Positions 42,028 through 51,037 are shown, counted from the stretch's first letter. The stretch: 64,000 nt of DNA from Kribbella voronezhensis (GCF_004365175.1 NZ_SOCE01000001.1:917154-981153), one strand, 5' to 3'. Program-made: numbers and translations. The notes: generated by a model not told the origin, from the letters alone.

Positions 42028-43041
42028 TCAGGCCGACTCGCGATGGATCAGGCGGGTGGGGAGGATGAGCGGGCTGGGCCGGTCGCCCGACATCAGCGAG
42101 AGCAGCATGCGGGCCATCTCCCGGCCGAGCGCCTCGATCGGCTGGTTGACAGTGGTGAGCGGCGGGGTCGTGTGGCGAGCGGCCGGGATGTCGTTGAAAC
42201 CGATGACCGCGACATCGCCGGGGACCGTGCGGCCGGCGCGCGCGAGCGTCCGGAGCGCGCCGATCGCCATCTGGTCCGAGGCGATGAAGACCGCGTCGAG
42301 CTCAGGCGCCCGGTCGAGCAGCCGGCCCATCGCCGTACTGCCGCCGTCCTCGCTGAAGTCACCCGGTTCCACCAGCGAGTTGTCCAGGCCGGCGACCGCG
42401 AGGGCCTCCTGAAACCCTTGCAGGCGGGCGATTCCGGCACCCTCGTCGATGCGGCCGGTGATGGTCGCGATCTTGCGCCGGCCGGACGCGATCAGGTGTT
42501 CGGTGGCCAGCCTCGCGCCGCCACGGTTGTCGGCGTCGACGTAGTACCGCGCCTCGATGTTGAGCGGCCGGCCGCCGAAGACGACCGGCACCGACGCCTG
42601 GTGGGCAAGCGCCGCCAGCGGATCGTCGCCGTGCAGCGACATCAGCATCACCCCGCCGGCCTGGTGGGTCCGCAGCAACTGCTCGAGCCGTGCCTGCCCG
42701 CGGGTTGAGGTGGCCAGCGACAGCATCAACTCGAGGTCGGTCTCCTCCAGTACGGCGTTGACGCCGACCACCACCTCGGCGAAGAACGGATCGGCGAACA
42801 TCGCCGGGTCGTCACCCGAGATCGCCAGGACGACGGAGCCGGCTTGCCGGGTCGCCAGCGCACGAGCCGTTGCATTGGGCACGTATCCGAGGTCGTCGAC
42901 CGCCCGGAGTACCGCCTCGCGTTTGGCGCGGCTGACGTGCGGCGCGTTGTTGATCACGCGCGAAGCGGCGGAGCGCGACACCCCCGCCCGCTCGGCGACC
43001 TCGTCGAGCGTCGGCTGCCGCCTGGGCGTATCGGTCGTCAC
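42028..43041 (-). CDS. LacI-family transcriptional regulator (CebR-like context)
   Basis: A 337-residue repressor: HTH PTLDEVAERAGVSRSAASRVIN (residues 10-31), hinge VPNATARALATRQ, and a periplasmic-binding-protein-like sugar domain ending VNQPIEALGREMARMLL. GTG 43041 is chosen because it starts just before the HTH; a frame running further upstream covers the cellulase gene's opposite strand. It diverges from a GH9 cellulase, and the 285-base gap contains two 12-bp sites matching the CebR-type palindrome TGGGAGCGCTCCCA. It therefore probably represses the cellulase until a cello-oligosaccharide binds; the ligand is inferred. Confidence 0.9.
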   Translation of the reverse strand: MTTDTPRRQPTLDEVAERAGVSRSAASRVINNAPHVSRAKREAVLRAVDDLGYVPNATARALATRQAGSVVLAISGDDPAMFADPFFAEVVVGVNAVLEETDLELMLSLATSTRGQARLEQLLRTHQAGGVMLMSLHGDDPLAALAHQASVPVVFGGRPLNIEARYYVDADNRGGARLATEHLIASGRRKIATITGRIDEGAGIARLQGFQEALAVAGLDNSLVEPGDFSEDGGSTAMGRLLDRAPELDAVFIASDQMAIGALRTLARAGRTVPGDVAVIGFNDIPAARHTTPPLTTVNQPIEALGREMARMLLSLMSGDRPSPLILPTRLIHRESA

Positions 43042-43148
43042 CTGGTCCAAGGTAGTCGTCCCAACTCGGCCGGGGAGCACCGACCTTCGCCCGTCCGGTG
43101 GGCACACGCGCCGGTCGACCCCGAGCACGGTGATCGGGACCTGTTTCC

Positions 43149-43160
43149 GGGAGCGCTTCC
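43149..43160. promoter_or_regulatory. LacI/CebR-like operator 1
   Basis: GGGAGCGCTTCC is a near-palindrome around the GCGC core typical of LacI-family sites, 108 bases from the regulator's start. Its reverse complement differs from operator 2 at one base. Confidence 0.65.
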
Positions 43161-43284
43161 AGTCGACCATAGAGCAAATGGATCGAGGTTGGAAGTGCTT
43201 GGTTTCCGAGCAACTCTCGCCCTTGACACGCCGGAGCGCCCTCGGAACCATGCTGAGGGACGCCGGTGGTTCGACCGTCGAACT

Positions 43285-43296
43285 GAAAGCGCTCCC
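43285..43296. promoter_or_regulatory. LacI/CebR-like operator 2
   Basis: GAAAGCGCTCCC, extended to TGAAAGCGCTCCCA at 43284-43297, lies 30 bases before the cellulase start, where a bound repressor would block transcription or initiation. It matches 12 of the 14 positions of the Streptomyces CebR consensus as I know it. Confidence 0.68.
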
Positions 43297-43326
43297 AGCA
43301 CATTTTCCCCTCCCGGAGGCCGCCTC

Positions 43327-45573
43327 ATGTTTCCTTTCCGACGGCGAGCAGGTACCGCCCTGACCGCTCTGGTTCTCACCGTCCCACTGGCAGTCGTCGC
43401 CACGGATACCGCGGCGCTCGCCGCAGCCACGCAGTACGAGCGGGTGCTGAACGGGACCTTCGACTCCGGGAGCGAGAGTCCTTGGTGGACCAGCGGTAAC
43501 ACCCCGGCGAGCGTCGTCGACGGCCGGTTGTGCGCCGACATCCCGGCCGGGACGGTCAACCCGTGGGACGCACTGATCGGGCAGGACGACATCCCGTTCG
43601 AGAGCGGTCAGCCGTACACGTTGCGGTTCGACGCGTCGGCCTCTCGCGCGGTGGACTTCCGGTCCGTGGTGCAGTTGGGCGCTGCGCCGTACTCCTCGGT
43701 GCTGAACGAGACCGTCAGCGTCGGCACGACCCCGCAGACGTTCGCCTTCACCGCCAACTCCACAGTCGACAGCGCCCACGGCCAGGTCACCTTCCAGGTC
43801 GGCGGCGCGACCACGCCGTACACGTTGTGCCTGGACAACATCAGCTTCGTCGGCGGGATCGTGCCACCTGGTGGGGTACGGGACTTCGGCTCGCCGGTGC
43901 GGGTGAACCAGGTCGGCTATCTCACCACCGGTCCCAAGCGGGCCACGTATGTGACGGATGCGACCGGCCCGCTCGGCTGGCGCCTTCTCGACGCAGCGGG
44001 CACCGCCGTCGCGACCGGCAGCACCAGCCCGTACGGCGCGGACGCGATGTCGGGCGAGAACGTCCAACGGATCGACTTCGGAGCATTTCGCTCGAAGGGA
44101 CAGGGCTATCGCCTGGCCGTCGGTGACGACGTGAGCGAGCCGTTCGACATCGGCGACGACATCTATAAGGCGCTCCGCGGTGATGCGCTCGCGTACTTCT
44201 ACAACAACCGGAGCGGCATCCCGATCGAGGCCCAGTACGTCGGGGACGCCTATGCGCGGGCGGCCGGGCATCTGGGGATCGCGCCGAACAAGGGCGACAC
44301 GTCCGTGCCGTGCTTCCCGGGGACCTGCGACTACAGCCTCGACGTACGGGGCGGTTGGTACGACGCGGGCGATCACGGCAAGTACGTCGTGAACGGCGCG
44401 CTCGCGGCGTGGCAGTTGCTGGATCTGTACGAGCGGTCCGCAACGCATCGGGATCGTGGTGTCGCCGACCGGACGCTGCGGATTCCCGAAGCGGGGAACG
44501 GCGATCCCGACGTACTGGACGAGGCGAAGTGGGAGCTCGACTTCCTGCTCCGGATGCAGGTCCCGGCCGGGCAGCCGCTCGCCGGGATGGTGCACCACAA
44601 GATTCACGACGAGAAGTGGACGGGGCTGCCGCTGGCGCCGGCGGCGGATCCGCAGCAGCGGTACCTCTATCCCCCGTCGACGGCGGCCACGCTGAACCTT
44701 GCGGCGGTCGGTGCGCGATGTGCGCGGGTCTACGCACTGTGGGACCGGAAGCTCGCCGGCCGGTGTCTGGTGGCTGCCCGGACGGCATGGAAGGCGGCGT
44801 TGGCGCATCCGGCGATCTACGCGCCCGCTGGAGGCGAAGGCGGCGGCGCGTACGACGACACGAAGGTGACGGACGAGTTCTCGTGGGCGGCTGCTGAGTT
44901 GTTCGCGACCACTGGCGATTCGTCGTACAAGAAGTTCGTCACCACGACGCTCTCGGCCGCCGACGGCTTCTCGTGGCAGGAGACCGGCGGGCTTGCGGAT
45001 CTCGCGCTGGCACGGATGCCGTGGCGGTTGTCGCCGGTGGAGTTGGCGAAGCTCGTCGTACGGATCAGCAAGGTGGCCGACAAGTACGTCGCCGATCTGC
45101 GCGGGCAGGGGTTCGCGAACCCGTTCCTGCCTGCGGACGGGAAGTACGTCTGGGGATCGAACAGCGCGGTCGCCAACAACTCGATGATCATGGCGACGGC
45201 TTACGACCTGACCCATCGGGCCAGGTACCGCGATGCGGCGCTGGAGGCGATGGACTATCTGCTCGGGCGCAACGCGATCAACCAGTCGTACGTGACCGGG
45301 TACGGCGAGCGGGCCAGCCACAACCAGCATCACCGGTTCTGGGCGCACTCGCTCGATCCGTCGCTACCGTCGCCGGCGCCCGGATCCCTGGCGGGTGGAC
45401 CGAACTCAGGGTTGCAGGATCCCGTTGCCGAGCGCAACCTTCAGGGCTGCGCCCCGGCGACCTGCTACCTCGACGACATCGGGTCCTACTCCACCAACGA
45501 GGTCGCGGTGAACTGGAACTCGGCACTCGCCTGGATGACCGCGTTCGCGGACAGCACCGGTCGTCACAGCTGA
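43327..45573 (+). CDS. secreted GH9 endoglucanase with N-terminal carbohydrate-binding module
   Basis: A 748-residue secreted cellulase. Residues 1-35 are a signal peptide (FRRRAGTALTALVLTVPLAV, cleavage near ALA-AAT). Residues 40-175 resemble a CBM4/9-type module (YERVLNGTFDSGSESPWW). An Ig-like domain follows (VRVNQVGYLTTGPKRATYV) and then the GH9 catalytic domain with GGWYDAGDHGKYVVNG (catalytic Asp pair), GERASHNQHHRFWAHS (substrate His) and STNEVAVNWNSALAW (general acid Glu). It cleaves beta-1,4-glucans by inversion. Two LacI-type operators precede it and a perfect hairpin follows. Confidence 0.93.
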   Translation: MFPFRRRAGTALTALVLTVPLAVVATDTAALAAATQYERVLNGTFDSGSESPWWTSGNTPASVVDGRLCADIPAGTVNPWDALIGQDDIPFESGQPYTLRFDASASRAVDFRSVVQLGAAPYSSVLNETVSVGTTPQTFAFTANSTVDSAHGQVTFQVGGATTPYTLCLDNISFVGGIVPPGGVRDFGSPVRVNQVGYLTTGPKRATYVTDATGPLGWRLLDAAGTAVATGSTSPYGADAMSGENVQRIDFGAFRSKGQGYRLAVGDDVSEPFDIGDDIYKALRGDALAYFYNNRSGIPIEAQYVGDAYARAAGHLGIAPNKGDTSVPCFPGTCDYSLDVRGGWYDAGDHGKYVVNGALAAWQLLDLYERSATHRDRGVADRTLRIPEAGNGDPDVLDEAKWELDFLLRMQVPAGQPLAGMVHHKIHDEKWTGLPLAPAADPQQRYLYPPSTAATLNLAAVGARCARVYALWDRKLAGRCLVAARTAWKAALAHPAIYAPAGGEGGGAYDDTKVTDEFSWAAAELFATTGDSSYKKFVTTTLSAADGFSWQETGGLADLALARMPWRLSPVELAKLVVRISKVADKYVADLRGQGFANPFLPADGKYVWGSNSAVANNSMIMATAYDLTHRARYRDAALEAMDYLLGRNAINQSYVTGYGERASHNQHHRFWAHSLDPSLPSPAPGSLAGGPNSGLQDPVAERNLQGCAPATCYLDDIGSYSTNEVAVNWNSALAWMTAFADSTGRHS

Positions 45574-45580
45574 AACCGAG

Positions 45581-45608
45581 GGCCCGCCGTACGCCGGTAC
45601 GGCGGGCC
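45581..45608 (+). terminator. hairpin terminator after GH9 gene
   Basis: GGCCCGCCGTAC (45581-45592) pairs perfectly with 45597-45608 around the 4-nt loop GCCG, 8 bases after the cellulase stop. The dyad may also serve the convergent VWA gene that ends at 45616. Confidence 0.85.
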
Positions 45609-45615
45609 GCTCTGG

Positions 45616-46569
45616 TTACGGGAAACGAGAAGCCAGGGCGACGCAGGCGCCGGCCGCGGCGAGGGTGAAGAGCATGGCGATCCCGGCGAATCTCGACGTG
45701 ATCTCCTTGTCGACCTTGTCGTAGCCGACCGAGGAGCCGATGTCCTTGTAGACGTCTTCGAGTTCGCCCGCCGACTCGGCCGTGTACGCCTCGCCGCCGC
45801 TGATCTCGGCGACGCTGCGGAGCTCGGCGCGGTCCGGTGGGACGCGCTGGCGGATGCCGTCCATCTCGATGAAGCCGGAGTCGGTGCCGAAGGTGATCGT
45901 GTAGACCGGCGTGTTCTTCGCTTTCGCCGCCTGCGCGCCTTCCTGCGCCGTCCGCCCCACCGTGCGCTTGCCGTCCGACAGCATCACGATGCGCGCCGGG
46001 GCCGGATCGTTCGGATGCTCCGGGTCCGGCGGGACCTGGGTCAGCGCCTGCAACGAGGTGAAGATGCCCTCACCGGTGGCGGTCGACTCGGCCAGCTCGA
46101 GCCCGTCGATCGACCGGACGACGGTCGACCGGTCGGTGGTCGGCGGGACGATGATGGACGCCGTACCGGCGAAGTTCACCAGCGCCACGTTGAACTTGGC
46201 CGGCAGCGCGTTGACGAAGTTCTTCGCCGACTTCTTGGCCGCCTCGAGCCGGTTCGGGTCGACGTCGGTCGCCATCATCGACAGCGAGACGTCGATCGCG
46301 ACCACGATGGTGGCCCGCTCGCGCGGCACCTTGACCTCGGCCTTCGGCTGGGCGAACGCAAGGATGCAGGACGCGGTCGCCAGCAACGCGAGCACCACGG
46401 CCACATGCCGGCGCCACTGCGGCCGGCGCGGCGCGACCCGGTCCAGCAGCGCGATGTTGGTGAACCGCAGCGCGTACTGCGCTCGCCGGTGCTGGAGGAA
46501 GATGTACCCCGCGACGACGAGCGGGATGAACAACAGGAACCACAGTCTGGCCGGAGACAGGAACTCCAT
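45616..46569 (-). CDS. VWA-domain membrane protein (BatA-like)
   Basis: A 317-residue protein with membrane spans near residues 8-25, 55-75 and at the C-terminus (IAMLFTLAAAGACVALAS). The von Willebrand A domain has the MIDAS motif DVSLSM (about residue 93) with NFAGTAS and the later ASP in LSDGKRTVG. It is the third gene of a moxR-DUF58-VWA operon (start overlaps the DUF58 stop by 1 base), a chaperone-like system that in other bacteria matures or inserts metal into envelope enzymes. Confidence 0.9.
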   Translation of the reverse strand: MEFLSPARLWFLLFIPLVVAGYIFLQHRRAQYALRFTNIALLDRVAPRRPQWRRHVAVVLALLATASCILAFAQPKAEVKVPRERATIVVAIDVSLSMMATDVDPNRLEAAKKSAKNFVNALPAKFNVALVNFAGTASIIVPPTTDRSTVVRSIDGLELAESTATGEGIFTSLQALTQVPPDPEHPNDPAPARIVMLSDGKRTVGRTAQEGAQAAKAKNTPVYTITFGTDSGFIEMDGIRQRVPPDRAELRSVAEISGGEAYTAESAGELEDVYKDIGSSVGYDKVDKEITSRFAGIAMLFTLAAAGACVALASRFP

Positions 46570-47558
46570 CAGCGAGCCACTCCCTTCGGCGGTTGATGCA
46601 AGCGCGGTGCCATCCGCCGGTAGGCGAGCACGAACCGCACGGTGTCGGCCACCCAGTCGCGATCGGTCCGCAGGACGAGGTGCCCGGCTCCTACCCTACG
46701 CAGTGCGATCCGGGTCCGTTCCCGCTGCGCGAGTGCGGCCGCTGCGTACTCGTCGCGGACCCGGCGCTTGCGGGTGTCGATCTCGCGGATCGCGCCGGTC
46801 TCGGGGTCGCCGATCATCACGACACCGATATTGGGCAGCTCCAGCTCGCGCGGGTCGATGATCTCCACCGCGAGCACCTGGTGCTGCGCGGTCAGCTTGC
46901 GCATCGCCCGCTCCCAGGACGGCTCGAGCCGGCTGTCGACCTCGCCGTCCTCGGGGGTGAGGAAGTCGGACACGATCACGCGCAGGCCGCGTTTGCGTTG
47001 CGTCCGGGCCATCGAGTCCAGCGCACCGGCCAGGTCGCTGCGGGCCTGGAGCTCACCGTTGTCCTGCTCGGCCAGCAAGGCGCGGAGCAGGCCGTAGAGC
47101 GCCAGCCGGCCGGACCTGGCCGGCCAGCGCCGCAACGACGAGTCGCGAAGCATCAGCCCGCCGAACCGGTCACCGAGCCGGTGGGTGAGGAACCCGACGG
47201 TGGCAACCGCTGCCACCGCGAGCTCCCGCTTCTCCAGCTGCGACGTACCGAAGTCCATCGAGGCCGAGAGGTCGACCAGCGCCCAGGTCTCCAGCTCGCG
47301 GTCGGCGATCAGATCGCGGACGTGCGGAACCGTAGTACGGGCGGTGACGGCCCAGTCCATCCGACGGACGTCGTCACCGACCTGGTACTCGCGGGCCTCG
47401 GCGAGCTCGGTCCCCGGACCGGGCAGCAGGCCGAGGTGTTCGCCGTGCAGGTAGCCCTCGAGCCGGCGGACGACCGTCAACTCGAGCCGCCGCAGCGCAC
47501 GCTCGGGAGCGAGCTGCGAGATCGTCATCGCAGCCCGCGGGTCTGGTCGGTTGGCCAT
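46569..47558 (-). CDS. DUF58 domain protein
   Basis: A 329-residue DUF58/VWA-like protein: GPGTELAEAREYQVGDDVRRMDW is the family signature, followed by DLSASMDFG, a MIDAS-like DxSxS. ATG 47558 starts 4 bases after the moxR stop; it is soluble apart from an amphipathic C-terminus. DUF58 proteins nearly always accompany MoxR ATPases and are thought to act as adaptors. Confidence 0.92.
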   Translation of the reverse strand: MANRPDPRAAMTISQLAPERALRRLELTVVRRLEGYLHGEHLGLLPGPGTELAEAREYQVGDDVRRMDWAVTARTTVPHVRDLIADRELETWALVDLSASMDFGTSQLEKRELAVAAVATVGFLTHRLGDRFGGLMLRDSSLRRWPARSGRLALYGLLRALLAEQDNGELQARSDLAGALDSMARTQRKRGLRVIVSDFLTPEDGEVDSRLEPSWERAMRKLTAQHQVLAVEIIDPRELELPNIGVVMIGDPETGAIREIDTRKRRVRDEYAAAALAQRERTRIALRRVGAGHLVLRTDRDWVADTVRFVLAYRRMAPRLHQPPKGVAR

Positions 47559-47562
47559 GCGG

Positions 47563-48597
47563 TTAAACGAACTCGGGGCGGCCGCTGCCGTCGTTGCCGT
47601 CGCGCCAGACCGGCTGCGGCGGGGGCACGGTGGCGAGGATCCGCTCGACCACCGCCCGCGGGTCGATGTTGTCGGCGACGGCGTCGAAGGTCAGTCCGAG
47701 CCGGTGGCCCATCACGTCGAGCGCGACGGTCTGGACGTCACTGGGCAGCAGGTAGTCGCGCCCGTGGATCAGCGCGAGCGCCCGGCCGGCCGAGACCAGG
47801 CCGAGGGTGGCACGCGGGCTGACGCCGAGCTCGATGATCGGCTCCAGGTCCGGCAGGTGGAAGTCCGACGGCGTCCGGGTCGCCATCACCAGGCGTACGG
47901 CGTACTCGGCGACCAGGTTGTGCACGAACACCTGCTCGGCCGAGCGCTGCAGCTCCATGATCGTCTCGGGCTTGAGCATCTGGCGCGCCTGCGGCGGGTC
48001 GACACTCATCCGGCGGAGGATCTCGAACTCCTCGTGCCCGCGCGGGTGCGGCACGTCGATCTTGACCAGGAACCGGTCCCGCTGCGCCTCGGGCAGCGGG
48101 TAGACGCCCTCGGACTCGATCGGGTTCTGGGTCGCGATCACGATGAACGGCTTCGGCATCGGGAAGGTCTGGCCGCCGATCGACACCTGCCGCTCCGCCA
48201 TCAACTCCAGCATCGCCGACTGCACCTTGGCGGGCGCCCGGTTCACCTCGTCGGCGAGGACGAAGTTCACGAAGGTCGGGCCGAGCTCGATGTCGAACGC
48301 TTCCCTGGTCTGCCGGTAGATCCGGGTGCCGACGATGTCGGACGGCACCAGGTCGGGGGTGAACTGGATCCGGGCGAACGACCCGCCGACCACCGAGGCG
48401 AAGGTCCGGACCGCCAGGGTCTTGGCGACACCGGGCACACCCTCCAGAAGGCAGTGTCCCTTGGCCAGCAGGGACACCATCAGGGTCTCGACCATGTGCT
48501 CCTGCCCGACGATGACGCGTTTGACCTCGTTGATGGCCTCGCTCACCAAGTGGGACTGCTGGGCGACTGACCCAGCGGGCACAGTGGTTTCGGTCAT
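47563..48597 (-). CDS. MoxR-family AAA ATPase
   Basis: A 344-residue AAA+ protein. Walker A is LLEGVPGVAKTLAV (about residues 51-64), Walker B NFVLADEVNRAP (about 111-122), sensor 1 region VIATQNPIESEGVYPLPEA and arginine finger area QRDRF. ATG 48597 is chosen at MTETTVPAG; a longer frame upstream passes through the tandem-repeat tract. It heads the operon with DUF58 and VWA genes. Confidence 0.94.
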   Translation of the reverse strand: MTETTVPAGSVAQQSHLVSEAINEVKRVIVGQEHMVETLMVSLLAKGHCLLEGVPGVAKTLAVRTFASVVGGSFARIQFTPDLVPSDIVGTRIYRQTREAFDIELGPTFVNFVLADEVNRAPAKVQSAMLELMAERQVSIGGQTFPMPKPFIVIATQNPIESEGVYPLPEAQRDRFLVKIDVPHPRGHEEFEILRRMSVDPPQARQMLKPETIMELQRSAEQVFVHNLVAEYAVRLVMATRTPSDFHLPDLEPIIELGVSPRATLGLVSAGRALALIHGRDYLLPSDVQTVALDVMGHRLGLTFDAVADNIDPRAVVERILATVPPPQPVWRDGNDGSGRPEFV

Positions 48598-48773
48598 GCC
48601 TGTCCTTCCGGGGTCCACTTCGGACCGTAGCTGCTCGCGAACTGCCGCCATTCCATCAGATCCCCGGGTCCGGCCACGACCGCGCCCCGCCCGTTCCTCT
48701 CCCCATCCTCCCCACCCACCCAAATCCACAACCCCGTACGCCGCGCGCGCCGACTGCGGCGGGCTGAGCGCAC

Positions 48774-48908
48774 GGCGCACCGGCCGGCTGGGCGGACGGC
48801 GTACCGGCGGACTGGGCGGACGGCGGACCGGCGGACTGGGCGGACGGCGGACTGGGCGGGCGGCGTACCGGCGGGCTGGGCGGACGGCGTACCGGCGGGC
48901 TGGGCGAC
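48774..48908. repeat. 24-bp tandem repeat between divergent genes
   Basis: Six units of GGCGTACCGGCGGACTGGGC plus GGAC start at 48774, 48798, 48822, 48846 (8 bases deleted), 48862 and 48886 (23 bases). The rest of the moxR-48942 gap (48598-48773) shows no gene. The tract ends 34 bases before the divergent membrane-protein start, so it lies in both genes' promoter region. Confidence 0.9.
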
Positions 48909-48941
48909 AGTGCTACCAGGTGTCTGGAAGGATTGGTGGCG

Positions 48942-49835
48942 ATGACCGCGACCGACTCCCGACCCGACGCGCCGCCGGCAGGCCCTCCAGCAGGCCCTCC
49001 GGCCGGGCCGCCGTCCGGCGCACCCGCGCGGGTGATCCCGGAGGGTCTTCCGCTGCTGCCGGAGGACCCGCCGCGCGTCGGTGAGTTCTGGCTGCGAAGC
49101 AGGCTGGGGGCGAACGCGGCCGGCTATCTGTACGCGGCGAGCGACGAGACCGGCCGGTCCGCGGTGGTCGCGATGATGACCGAGGGCTCCGCCGACGACG
49201 CGGCCGCGCGGGACCGGTTCGTGACAGCCGTCGACAAGCTTCCCGACGAGGCAGTCCTCGCCCACAACGACACCGATGACGACGACCTGGCGCTCTGGGT
49301 GGCGCTCGGCCCGATCCGCGAGGACGACGGCTCCAGCGCCGCGGCCGACGAGCGGCTGATCGCCGAGCGCCGCGGCGAAGAAGTGCTGTCGGCCGTCCTG
49401 ATGGACCGGATCCCGCAGCTCGGCCGGTTCCGCGGCCCGGACTACCGGCATCACTGGGAGAACCGTCGCCGCCCCGGCCTGTTCCGGATCTGGCCACTCC
49501 CCTGGCCCGCCGTACTGCGGCCCGCCTCCCGCCTCGCGCTCGCCCTCGCCCTGCTGACCATGGCGATCATCATGGCGGTCGCCATGTTCATCGCCTGGCT
49601 GTTGTTCAGGAACGCGCCCGAGGTCGACCCGGGTCCGGTGATCCCGACGAACTCGAACGGGACCACCACCGTCACGGTGACCCCGACGACGCCACCGCCG
49701 GGCACCGAATCGCCCACCAGCCCAGGTCCCTCGCAGACCCCGGGCAGCCCCACGGTCTCTCCGACCGGCCCGATCCCCACCGACATCCCCAGCGGAACCG
49801 GCAGCCCCGGCGACGACCCGGGCGACCGCTTCTGA
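48942..49835 (+). CDS. single-span membrane protein with kinase-N-lobe-like segment
   Basis: A 297-residue protein. The N-terminus is a PPAGPPAGPPAGPPSG repeat. Residues about 45-110 read like the N-lobe of a bacterial Ser/Thr kinase: RVGEFWLRSRLGANAAGYLYAA parallels the P-loop strand pair, but the glycines are reduced and the Lys position reads VVAMM. No HRD or DFG motif follows, so it cannot be a working kinase. A membrane span is at about 200-225 and a Pro/Thr/Ser-rich extracellular tail follows. GGAAGGA lies 9 bases before ATG 48942; GTG 48936 is possible. It is divergent from moxR. Confidence 0.78.
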   Translation: MTATDSRPDAPPAGPPAGPPAGPPSGAPARVIPEGLPLLPEDPPRVGEFWLRSRLGANAAGYLYAASDETGRSAVVAMMTEGSADDAAARDRFVTAVDKLPDEAVLAHNDTDDDDLALWVALGPIREDDGSSAAADERLIAERRGEEVLSAVLMDRIPQLGRFRGPDYRHHWENRRRPGLFRIWPLPWPAVLRPASRLALALALLTMAIIMAVAMFIAWLLFRNAPEVDPGPVIPTNSNGTTTVTVTPTTPPPGTESPTSPGPSQTPGSPTVSPTGPIPTDIPSGTGSPGDDPGDRF

Positions 49836-49916
49836 TCGATCGGCAAGCCTCGGCCACCGTCAAGGTCCAGCTTTCGGTTTGCTCGGTCGGCATGCAGTTT
49901 GCGACGGGGGCGTCTG

Positions 49917-50825
49917 TCAGCCGGCCAGCAGCTTCCTCAGTTCGTGGTCTGTCCACAAAGAGGCCGGTACCGGTTGGCGGACCAGGGCCGCGTCGGCGCG
50001 GATCTCGGCCGGGCTGGCCGCGCCGATCAGGACCGAAGTGACGGCAGGGTGCCGGCTCGGATAGGCGAGCGCGACCTGCGGCAGCGATACGCCGTACGCC
50101 TCGCAGACTGCCGCGATCCGGCGGGCGCGGACGTTCGTGACGTCGACGTTCGCGCTCTTGGACCGGTCGATCTGCAGCACTTCCGGCGTCAGCACGCCGG
50201 AGACGATCGCCGCCACTTCGCGTGCCTGGCAACGGTCGAGCAGCGGCCGGGCCGATTGGTCGAGCAACGAGTACTGGCCTGACAGCAGGACGGTGTCGAC
50301 GTCGGTGTCGCGGACGAAGCGATCCAGTTCCCGCCAGTCGTCCATGGCCGCGCCGATCGCATGCAGGACGCCTTGCCCGCGGAGCTCGTGCAGCACCGGG
50401 TACGCCTCGTCGATCGCCTGCTGCCAGTGCTCGCCCGGATCCTGGATGAAGACGAGGTCGACCGACTCCAGCCGCAGCCGCTCGAGGCTCTCGGTGAGCG
50501 AGCGTCTGATCCCCGCGGCGGAGAAGTCGACCCGCAGGCCGCGAGGCGTCACGATGCCACCGACCTTGGTGGAGACGAGGTACTCGCCCCGCGGGTGCCG
50601 GGCGAGCGCAGTACCGAAGCGTTGTTCGGAAACGCCCAGCCCGTACGCCGGAGAGGTGTCGAAGAACCGGATGCCCGCGCCGTACGCCGCATCGATCGTG
50701 CTGGTCGCCCGGGCATCCCCGTCCGGCGCGGGCAGATTGCCGATCGGCGATCCGCCCAGGCCGAACCGCGGCGGCCGGAACCGGTGCGTCGAGCGGCTGA
50801 GGAGGACATGACTGGGAGCGGTCAT
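49917..50825 (-). CDS. aldo/keto reductase
   Basis: A 302-residue TIM-barrel NADPH oxidoreductase. FGLGGSPIGNL opens the barrel, FFDTSPAYGLGVSEQRFG carries the catalytic Asp and Tyr, and VSTKVGG the Lys; ASPAEIRADAALV is typical of the C-terminal cofactor loop. The family includes L-fucose and D-threo-aldose dehydrogenases. ATG 50825 has GGAGG a few bases upstream. The substrate is unknown. Confidence 0.87.
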   Translation of the reverse strand: MTAPSHVLLSRSTHRFRPPRFGLGGSPIGNLPAPDGDARATSTIDAAYGAGIRFFDTSPAYGLGVSEQRFGTALARHPRGEYLVSTKVGGIVTPRGLRVDFSAAGIRRSLTESLERLRLESVDLVFIQDPGEHWQQAIDEAYPVLHELRGQGVLHAIGAAMDDWRELDRFVRDTDVDTVLLSGQYSLLDQSARPLLDRCQAREVAAIVSGVLTPEVLQIDRSKSANVDVTNVRARRIAAVCEAYGVSLPQVALAYPSRHPAVTSVLIGAASPAEIRADAALVRQPVPASLWTDHELRKLLAG

Positions 50826-50900
50826 CGGGCTCCTCCCATCCCTGGCCGGTGTAAGTACCAGGATCAGGGCTCTGCGACGACTTCGCATCTCGACCGACGC

Positions 50901-50960
50901 GGTGCGGTTGAAGCGATGCGGTGCGATGCGGTGCGGTGCGGTGCGGTGCGGTTGAAGCGG
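50901..50960. repeat. 5-bp microsatellite flanked by direct repeat
   Basis: Seven units of RTGCG (50916-50950) lie between two copies of GTGCGGTTGAAGCG (50902-50915 and 50946-50959). The tract is about 75 bases upstream of the aldo/keto reductase start. Confidence 0.85.
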
Positions 50961-50977
50961 TTCGGAGCGAGAACAGC

Positions 50978-51017
50978 GATGCAGGGGTGGAACCCGCCCC
51001 GGCTCCACCCCTGCATC
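50978..51017 (-). terminator. hairpin terminator after TolB-like gene
   Basis: GATGCAGGGGTGGA (50978-50991) pairs perfectly with 51004-51017 over 14 bases, loop 12 nt, 20 bases beyond the stop of the propeller gene on the minus strand. Confidence 0.83.
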
Positions 51018-51037
51018 AGCTCATCGGCCGGCCCCGG

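Noticed and set aside
42028..45348. One 1106-residue minus-strand protein covering the LacI gene and the cellulase
   Set aside because: Only the last 337 residues match a protein family; the rest is antisense to the GH9 gene. The real start is GTG 43041.
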